DNA from: Babesia bovis T2Bo
Taxonomy: Eukaryota; Apicomplexa; Aconoidasida; Piroplasmida; Babesiidae
DNA: 64,000 bases
Assembly (NCBI RefSeq): GCF_000165395.2
Contig: NC_067396.1
Span: 62,001-126,000, forward strand
Direction of reading: 5' to 3'
How positions within the stretch are numbered: the first letter of the stretch is position 1; each line of letters opens with the position of its first letter. A model generated the notes under the pieces. The model was not told the origin of the DNA. It worked only from the letters and a program-made list of their open reading frames with translations, and made no database searches. Of the stretch, positions 56,092-64,000 are shown in pieces. Both the position numbers and the translations under genes were made by a program.

Positions 56092-56463
56092 TTACAACGT
56101 GTCGTGCTGTTCCTTCTCCACTGACGGCTCAGGCGATTTAGAACCACTGGACCAACTAAATTCCATTTTAGAAATTAGCTGCCACAGATATGACACCCAG
56201 TCATGAACCATAGAAGGTAAACGAGGGTATACAACAACACCAATACCTACACCCAAAGTAAGTCCCAGTAAGAAGGTGCCAAAACTACGACTTGAACTGC
56301 CACGGCCCCAAAAAGGCACGTCTATACTTTCAGTATCAAATGGAATCATGCGCCCAAACATGCCGCCAGCAATAAGTGCCGGGAATAAACTGCGTGATAC
56401 ACCTGTAAAGTGACCATATCTACGACCCAAAAGAGGGAATGCGTGTCCAACAACCTTGGCCAT
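56092..56463 (-). CDS. Small membrane protein of unknown function (123 aa)
   Basis: The start at 56463 gives 123 aa; the open frame upstream runs into the neighbouring SNARE gene and is not used. It has a Gly/Phe-rich N-terminal half (MAKVVGHAFPLLGRRYGHF, ALIAGGMFGRMIPF) and one clear membrane helix (FGTFLLGLTLGVGIGVVVYP), with a hydrophilic tail ending EKEQHDTL. No family recognised. Basic start and Gly-rich helix suggest a mitochondrial membrane, weakly. Confidence 0.5.
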   Translation of the reverse strand: MAKVVGHAFPLLGRRYGHFTGVSRSLFPALIAGGMFGRMIPFDTESIDVPFWGRGSSSRSFGTFLLGLTLGVGIGVVVYPRLPSMVHDWVSYLWQLISKMEFSWSSGSKSPEPSVEKEQHDTL

Positions 56464-56528
56464 TTTTACAAAAAGAAAAGGTAATACACTACTCCCAAAG
56501 ATACAGATATCTAAACAATTGTATTCAA

Positions 56529-57485
56529 TCATACACAAAACATTACCAAGGCTATAACGGCAAACACACGAGATGTAATCGTCCCTAGAGCACACTCTAA
56601 TATCCAACGAATATATCCAATATTCGCTCGATGAGCTGATCTAGAAAATGCTAGACTTCCGTCCTTTATCGCGTTGGATTTAGCCACCAAAGAATCTATT
56701 ACTTCACCTCGCTCTAAAATACTACCTGAATTACTAATGTCACACACAACACAAGCACCCACTGATGTTGTGCCGCAAAGTCTCGGTAGTCAATTGCAAG
56801 TTAGATTCAATTGACCTGAGTTTCTCACTAGTCGTGTTGTAGTCATTCTGATCAAGATGACATAAAAGACAACGCATGGACCAACCACCAGATTACTTAG
56901 AATCCGAGATACAAGTTCGCTACGGGAATTCCTATTATTCAACAATTGTGTAGTACAGGATGAACGTAATTCAGTCTGTGAACGATTACAGCATGTATAT
57001 CTAGGAACATACCAAAAAACGACGTGGAAGTTCAGGATCATCATTCGATCTCGCAACGCACAGTAAAATTAAATCGGATTCTACAATCTGATCATGTGTT
57101 AAATGGTATAAATAATGACTTACATAATGGAAATAGTGCCCTAGTATGAAGCGGAAGCCATATCCATTCTCGTTGCTAAGTTTAGACACTTGAATCCTGT
57201 ACAAAATCTTAATAAAACATTGTATATGAATCCATAAAAGGATTCAAAGTAAATTCCATATATATTTGTAGACCATGTAACACTATCGTAGTCCATCAGC
57301 GCTAAAAAATAAACTTTCCAAAGCATCTCTTACAGATAATAGTACAATATACACATCAGATACCTAGCAACTGCGTCCAGATTTACGTTAAATTCGTTAT
57401 TCACGTATCCCGATTGATACAATGCCGTGTAATCAGCAATTACAGTGCCACCATGAGATACTAATGCGTAAACCAAGGCCGTCAT
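56529..57485 (-). CDS. Longin-domain R-SNARE, VAMP7-like (6 exons)
   Basis: Exons 57364-57485, 57124-57196, 57013-57087, 56889-56975, 56763-56847 and 56529-56725 join in phase to 212 aa. Residues 1-115 form a longin domain: MTALVYALVSHGGTVIADYT, NENGYGFRFILGHYFHY, IVESDLILLCVARSNDDPEL and RRFL. A SNARE motif follows with the R-layer in SSILERGEVIDSLVAKSN, and the C-terminus is a membrane anchor (SRVFAVIALVMFCV). The order longin, SNARE, tail anchor is that of VAMP7/Sec22; the LAxYT-like start and no gap before the SNARE favour VAMP7. It would pair with Q-SNAREs such as the Vti1-like protein at 34 kb. The first intron (167 nt) is longer than the rest. Confidence 0.8.
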
Positions 57486-57830
57486 ATGTGATAATGTGTT
57501 ACCCCTTCATGAATAACCCGGGGGTGATTTAAAAGTAACACATACTTTACCGTACCTTTAAATATGGTCCGTAGAAGTGATCTATATGGTACAATATCAA
57601 ATGTGTGATTTCAGAGGGACTATCTAGAGACAGGCTTATGGCTGTGGTGGCATAGAACGAAAAGCGTTCAGATCCAAGTCCAACTATAGGAATCTAATAT
57701 GTATGTATGTTAAGCGTTATCACCACCGCGGAATAACAATAACGTCAAAAGACAAGATATATATGACGTTATATACATGTTAACTATACATCAGTGTTAC
57801 ATAGCGCCTTTAGAATTTAAAGAGTGTTAC
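57486..57830. other. Intergenic region
   Basis: 345 bp between the R-SNARE start and the AQR stop. No feature beyond a presumed promoter and 3' UTR. Confidence 0.5.
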
Positions 57831-60800
57831 TCATCTTAAGCTGTCCACAATTGCAAACATTTCAGCAGATGTGGATACCGATACTGCACTGGAAGAATCA
57901 CCAGTTGGCAGAACGCGGAGTTGATGGCTAGTGCCTTCCAGACGTGATGTGAAAGGCTTGAGCTCACGACATCCGTTAATTATATTCCAAGAGCCAAATA
58001 TATATAAACCGAGGCGAGCACGACTCAAAGCAACCAACATACGCCTAGGGTCACGTAAGTGACCTGGTCTTGTAGTACGAACTAATGATAACAAAACAAT
58101 GTCAGCTTGCCGACCCTGGAATTTATCAATAGTAGCAATTGCACGAGGTGATTTTATCCGTGGGTCCCAAGCACACTTGTGCTTTACGATGTCCTCTATC
58201 AATGCCTTCTGACCGTTATATGAACATAAAATCACTATTTGACTTTCAGAATAGCCACACAAGCGCATATACATGTAGGTAGACACCACAAACTCAGCTT
58301 CCTCCAAGTTCTGGTAATAATGAGCTATGGGTGCTGACTCAGTACCAGAGCAATCAACAAACTGGACGGTGTGCTCCATATGATGATTAGGTTTGCCAAA
58401 CTCAGGACGGGATAACGCCAGGTCTATGTTGCTAATAGAAATAGGATAGAAATGGGTATACAGGTTGGCGATCTCGGGACGAGAACGACCCTGACTGTCA
58501 AGCATAACATGAGGAGTGTCCAAACGAATTAAACGGTGGAATAAAGATTGCTGCATATTCGAAAAACGCTGGAGACTGCGATTGTTTATCACGGGTGGTA
58601 ACTGGTAGTGATCTCCACTCAAAATAATACGCTTCAAAGGATGAGCAAGCAGAGCAAACGTCTCAGCCTCCATTACTTGAGCTGCTTCCTCCATCACAAG
58701 ATTGCTGTAACGTAAATTGCTCAATGTCTCGCGAGCTATTGCAGCGTGAGTACAAGTCATAGCAACCAGTCTGGCGTACTTCTCGACCAAATAACGACCA
58801 CGGTCATAGTTATTACGCAAAACCTCAAACGGCTGAAGCTCCTTCAACATACTGTGGAAATAACGAAGAAACTCGCAGTGCGATCCTGTCAAAGACGAAT
58901 CCTCCGATAATGGCGATAGTTTGTCCCAAAGTTTTCGTATATCACGCAATGTACTAGGAAACTCCATAGTGGTGGCGAAGAATTTGTTCAATAATGATAA
59001 ACTGCGAGATAAGGACTCGATGTGGTCAGAGTGTATACCATCCGTGGCATCAATACGTGTTTCTTTAGTAGCCACAGAATTTAACGAGTCTACATGACGC
59101 AATAAAGGAACTATTTTTGATTCAAAAAATGACAATGCAAGCTGAATGTTAAAGTTGTAATCACCAGGCAACTCCAAGGCATCAACCAGCTTCTTCACCA
59201 CGTCTAGCATGTCAAGCCTACGCTGCAGAATAAAGTTTACTCGTCCCCATTTAGAGAAGTCACCCAGGCCTTCAATCTCAAATTCAGCACCACCTAAACG
59301 GACAATGTGATGTTCGTCAACGTGACCATTAACCACAAGCTTGGTGAAAATGTCATTCAATGCGTAGTTGCTATGAGTACAAATAACAGTACGCTCCTGG
59401 GAGTTGTTTTGGAATAGTATTCCAACAATCTGGCAAACGCAGTCAGTTTTACCCGTACCAGGGGGGCCGACAATCACAGTTAGTCCAGGAGATATACCGG
59501 ACCGAATAGATTCAACCTGGGTTCCGGTGAACACTATACCATTTTGGTCATTGGGTGACGAGAGAGCACACAACTTGTTAAACCTAGGCAACAACACAGC
59601 CATCTTGGGTAATACTGGAAGGTCCTTGCGTACTCCGTGAGTGAGATGCCCGTGCTCCACAAAGTTAGTTAACATCACGGGATCGATTTCGATGGCAACC
59701 TTTCTAGATGATGTATTGAATAAATACCGATGCGGACCAATAGATTGAATTGACTTTGTGTCTATAGTGGATATAGACATGCCAAGGTTATTCCATATTG
59801 AAACGTCGTTAGCTATAGATGAAGCGAGCGATGAAGAGTCACTGTCTTTTAGTAGCGCGTCGCTTATACCACGAACTGAAAAATGGCATTCGGCGATCCC
59901 ATGGGTTAACCATTCATCTATGGTTTCGTCGATGACAACCACTTTCACGCTAAAACCTTGACACGTGTTGAAATAATGGTCAACGTTCTTCCAAGTGTTC
60001 AGTAAATTCAAATTCCAATTTATAGGTTCCTGTTTAGTGTATTGGCATTGAACAGGGTCACCGAAACCCAAAAATATATCGCTCAACCATGGCGTCAATT
60101 TAGTTGGAGTATTTATCATGTGCCGAAGTGACATCAAAACCGATTTAAAATTATTCACACGAGAGTGACGACGTACCAATAGATTCATACGACTGTACAT
60201 GTTAGGATCCTGATTAATGTCTTCGATGTATTGGTGGTAATCAAGACGAACCCGAAGAATTAAACGGAAACCTATAGGAGTCCTAGTTTCATAGGGGTTC
60301 AAATCAGATATCACGTGGCCATCCTCGTCCAATACCTGCTGTATCTCAGCACCTCGTACAAGGTTTATACCCAAATTCAAAGGTATCTCCTCTGGAGATT
60401 CATACTCGTCAAGACGCTTTCGAACTTGCTGCAACGGAGCTGATACACCTATAAGAAAGATGACATCATGGCGCTTCAACTGTTGCCAATCACGTCGTAC
60501 CTGAAATTGCTTCACGGTTGATGTGTCTACAACAATCTCAGCATCAACATAACTCGAATCAGAGCGCAAAACTGTTGCGGAAAATACATCACGAATTAAC
60601 ACAGATGTTATCTCGATTGCCATAGGATGACTACCCTCAAATCGAGTCTCTACCATGCCAGATTGGGATACTTTATCACCTTGGCGACTCAAATAACCAC
60701 GAGGACAACATGAGTCAATAGCCTCCTCCAAATCAGTTTTTATCTGAGATGCACTCTCCAAACGGTATAAAGTAAAATTGCGATATAGATAGTCCAACAA

Positions 60801-62533
60801 AGTTAAATATTGCAAATTCAACTTGTGAAGAGCCAACGAAGATAACCGGATATAGTCATGACCCGAAGGCAGTTGACTTGAACTCCATAAGAGATCTTCA
60901 GTGGGATATATGGGAAGATTGTTTAAAATTGAAACCGAGTCAACCTGACGTTCCAATGATGCATTGATTGCACCTATTAGAAATTGTTTAACCGCAGCTT
61001 TGCCCTTTTGTTTTATAGGGGTAAGGTTAACAGCAGGAGGATGCATCAAGCAGGAATCCATGTGATCGCTTTCATCAACTGAGAAGAGGCCCAGTTCCAG
61101 TACAAGACGCCCTAAGACACTAGACTTGCATTTAGTTAGTAAATCAGATATACCACCCTGTTGGTTAATCTCATAAGCAGACATTAAGTGCACCGTTTTT
61201 AAAACAGGGTCATCACTAAACTTGGAGAAACATATACGTTGGAAAGAATCAAAACGATTGTAGTACCGTTCCATCACCTTATCAAAGTCTAACGGTGTAC
61301 CAAGCTCCTCGTCGATGTAAAAGTGCATATAAAAATCGAAAATACGAAGCATGTGCTTAAATAGAGAACCCTCCAAATGGTCGTGCAATGGAGTCTGGCG
61401 ACAACGAACAAGAATCAACTTGGCGTCAATTAGAGGCTTTACAATACGTCGGGTATTCAATTGAGATAACAAATCAATTATAAATTCCATGTAGTTTTCA
61501 CAAAGCATCAAACGCTGCATAGCAATGCTTTGCTCCTTGCTGTCAGTAGAAGAAAATGCTTCCAAGTTTAAACCATCCTCCAATATATATACAAAATGAT
61601 TCAACAAACTGTTTAAAAAATCGCGATTTAGTATAAAACGAGACCTTTCACTTAACTTTATACTAGATCCAGATGGATTGGCAAATAACCCATAGAGAGA
61701 TGATACCGTCTCTAAGGTAGAAAACTGAGGCATGCCGTCTATATGGTCTAAACCTTTGTAACGCTCCTCAAAAATCTGAGTTGCGCGCATGAATAAACTC
61801 TTGGCAACACGGTTGGTAGAGTATATGTTTTTCTCGCGCAGTGTAGGAGGAATGTGGAGCCAAATAGCAGGGGATACAAGCTTTACACAGCACCGACGAA
61901 TGCTTCCAACCTCAAAATGTTGAAAGCATAAAATAAAAAATCGAACCAATGCGCGCTGTTCTAACACTGTCAAACGCTCGTAACAGCCAAAGTCACGGGT
62001 GTCACATATATCACTGTGCCAACTCTCAAGCATCAAGAGCTGTGCGGCGTTCAAAAAAATACACTCGAAAGCTCTTGGATAGTCTGTAATGATCGTCAAT
62101 AATACAATATACCTGACATACCTTTTGCAATTTGTCGTAACATGTCGGCATATTCACTTCTACCGCTGTTGTGATCCTCTACAACCGCCCAAACGCATGT
62201 CATTACAGCAGAAAAACGCAAAGCAACAAATCGTTCACGATCGCCATCTGGCAAATTCGGAATCAATGGAAGAGTGTCCGAAGATATCAATGGCCATAAA
62301 TGTAAGACAAAACCAGAATGTTCCAATATGGATAAATCATGACGATTGAAACTGTTCTTATATAAAAGGCCGTAAACATCACAAATGGAATTGGATATAG
62401 AAGTAGATAACAACTCAGACGGACTTGTAAAACTAGGCACAGTGCGACGTAAGTTTAACGTCGCCTTCTCCAGCACGCGACCAAGATCCGCGCCTTCTAC
62501 GCCAGGTGGAATATCTACCGTAGAATCCGCCAT
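57831..62533 (-). CDS. AQR: Spliceosomal RNA helicase Aquarius (AQR)
   Basis: Two exons (62122-62533, 57831-62083) give 1,554 aa. The N-terminal about 900 residues are helical-repeat and beta structure typical of Aquarius. The C-terminal SF1 helicase core has Walker A VGPPGTGKTDCVCQIV (about residue 1010), the following ERTVICTHSNYALNDIFTKL, LRYSNLVMEEAAQVMEAE (motif II region, EEAAQ), ILSGDHYQLPPVINNR (motif III), TIDKFQGRQADIVLLSLVRT (motif V) and MLVALSRARLGLYIFGS (motif VI). AQR (IBP160) binds introns upstream of the branch point and couples splicing with snoRNP assembly. It fits a genome so rich in tiny introns, although that link is general. UPF1-like relatives are excluded by the extended N-terminus and the DFSKWGRVNFILQRRLDML segment. 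Confidence 0.92.
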
Positions 62534-62679
62534 TGTTTATATAATTTGTGCGATATAAATATATTATTGTCCATATAGCATAATATGGCAACAGCGCGAA
62601 GCAACCCCAACACATTGAAGATAATAGATGTAAATATAACAAAATAGTTGTGAAATTCAAGTTAATGATTAATATAAAC

Positions 62680-64000
62680 TTAAAAACTGTTTTGTAGTAT
62701 GATGTGTCGAATTAAATCGACATTTGACCTTATAAATCCAAGAGATTTTGCGGAATCATTGGAACGAAGTAACCCTAGGCAGCACTCAATTGTGTTACTA
62801 TTATAATCTGAACCCAGCCCATAATGCATCTTTAAGCTGCTTAATACTCTTTTGGTCACTCTCCGAGGCACTTCCTGAGATAGTTTGTCGCGCTTTGTTT
62901 CTGAAAACAATACTAAATAGTGTTCCAATATAGAAGAAAGACGCTGAACGGCTTCCACAGTATCGGGATCAGCATCTAAAGACTTATGAGACTTCCATAG
63001 TCCGACTGTTACGCACAAATGGAAGAAGTTGCCAAAACAAACCAAGTCGCCATAATCGCGAGATAAGCTTGCAGCCGTAAATAACTCTATTAGTCGTAAG
63101 CAACTATCCAGATACAATCCGAATTCAGCAAACGGGCGAGCATCATCCAGTAGATGATTTATAACCGTACAAGCATGTTCCGATGCATCGTCTAAATTGA
63201 TAATACCTAAAAATGATTCCTCTATAAATGAACGTAGGATAGGGAGCACTTCAAAACAGCGTTTGGTAGCGGCAATATTTACCATTTGCCATATACACGG
63301 CCAACAATAAACATCAGGTAGTCTCAATGACATCTGTGAAAGTGTATGAATGATTGACTGTAAAGCAGCATCGTTACCGTCTTTAATATATGATTCACAA
63401 TGCTTTGAGAGACTAGAAACTGTTAATGGTGCGCCAATTAGATTCGTATTAGCATGAGCCATACCGATGGTATCATCATCCTTGTCGTTTGTAGCAGACA
63501 GACTCGATAACCGCTTACTTAGTGGTGTTATATAACTAACCAACCTCGAAGAAAAATTAGAAAAATTATGACAAAGCTCTAGAAGTGCAACGGTTTCTGG
63601 CTGATTAATACCGTCCAAATCGAGTTTCGATAAAACAAACTCCATAAACATTGCAAATTCAAATCGATGGGTAATGTACTTCGAGCCAACAGTACATATA
63701 CTGCTTATACTCCAAAATCTCCATGAACTCCGAGATGGATTTTTATTGAGTTCTTTCACAATATGCTGTAAATTTAGCCTGCCACTTTTTACATCCTTGC
63801 ACTTGCCACTAAGCAAAATGTGACGAATTTTTGATGCTACAGAATCCTTGGGAGTGGTCATGTAGTTGCGGTAGTATTCAGCTACATATCTGTCGTGAAC
63901 CATATATGACATACAGGATTGAACGTAACTAATGAAAACACTCAATAAGGCCCTGTTGTGATATCCGAAGCGCTCACATGTTTTTAAAAACAAGAGTAAA
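62680..64000 (-). CDS. Helical protein of unknown function, 5' end beyond window
   Basis: The frame is open to the right edge, so the start lies outside the window; about 440 C-terminal codons are visible. The protein is alpha-helical with repeated Leu-, Ser- and Arg-rich stretches (VALLELCHNFSNFSSRLVSY, FGLYLDSCLRLIELFTAASL). This resembles the helical N-terminal parts of apicomplexan organellar RNA-binding proteins or other ARM-like solenoids. No catalytic motif is seen and no C-terminal RAP domain can be claimed. The stop is followed after 146 bp by the AQR start on the same strand. Confidence 0.6.
   Translation of the reverse strand, partial: LLLFLKTCERFGYHNRALLSVFISYVQSCMSYMVHDRYVAEYYRNYMTTPKDSVASKIRHILLSGKCKDVKSGRLNLQHIVKELNKNPSRSSWRFWSISSICTVGSKYITHRFEFAMFMEFVLSKLDLDGINQPETVALLELCHNFSNFSSRLVSYITPLSKRLSSLSATNDKDDDTIGMAHANTNLIGAPLTVSSLSKHCESYIKDGNDAALQSIIHTLSQMSLRLPDVYCWPCIWQMVNIAATKRCFEVLPILRSFIEESFLGIINLDDASEHACTVINHLLDDARPFAEFGLYLDSCLRLIELFTAASLSRDYGDLVCFGNFFHLCVTVGLWKSHKSLDADPDTVEAVQRLSSILEHYLVLFSETKRDKLSQEVPRRVTKRVLSSLKMHYGLGSDYNSNTIECCLGLLRSNDSAKSLGFIRSNVDLIRHIILQNSF

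Overview
The window reads as nuclear DNA of a piroplasmid apicomplexan, most likely a Babesia sensu stricto species. The genes are eukaryotic, tightly packed on both strands and cut by many very short GT-AG introns (mostly 23-45 nt). The marker genes fit an apicomplexan: a rhoptry-neck RON2 with the AMA1-binding hairpin, a Tic22-like protein with a signal peptide, and an S-adenosylhomocysteinase with the insertion known from plant and Plasmodium enzymes. The species is not claimed. All splice models were built by hand from donor/acceptor sites and frame continuity, so exon edges are predictions.

Layout. 0.5-11 kb: NF-YC transcription factor, a 4-exon probable mitochondrial protein, a CaMKK-like kinase with a large catalytic insert, a 676-aa secretory-signal protein, COX6B, an L7Ae-fold protein and a PPR protein. 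12-24 kb: a lysine-rich protein of unknown function, ribosome-assembly factor TSR1, RON2, an LRR protein and IBA57. 24-33 kb: two small membrane proteins, a tandem pair of secreted 265-aa paralogues, a 71-aa single-span protein, a ClpB-type chaperone with a damaged second ATPase site, and two tail-to-tail genes. 34-42 kb: a Vti1-like SNARE, SAHH, a Tic22-like protein, a coiled-coil protein and GWT1/PIG-W.

42-51 kb is the most unusual part: a segmental duplication. Two units each carry a GWT1 5' end, eIF3j, the tail of a helical protein, a four-span membrane protein and histone H3. The eIF3j block (1,426 bp) and the H3 block (718 bp) are almost identical between units, introns and upstream DNA included. 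The membrane proteins between them have diverged to roughly one third identity. One unit has an intact GWT1 and a truncated helical gene; the other has the reverse.

51-64 kb: a BFR1-like coiled-coil protein, an alpha-adaptin without appendage domain, a small membrane protein, a longin R-SNARE, the spliceosomal helicase Aquarius and a partial gene at the right edge.

Themes: vesicle traffic (AP-2 alpha, two SNAREs), organelle maintenance (COX6B, IBA57, PPR, ClpB, Tic22-like), RNA and ribosome work (AQR, TSR1, eIF3j, L7Ae), and invasion or host contact (RON2, the secreted pair, perhaps the four-span proteins).
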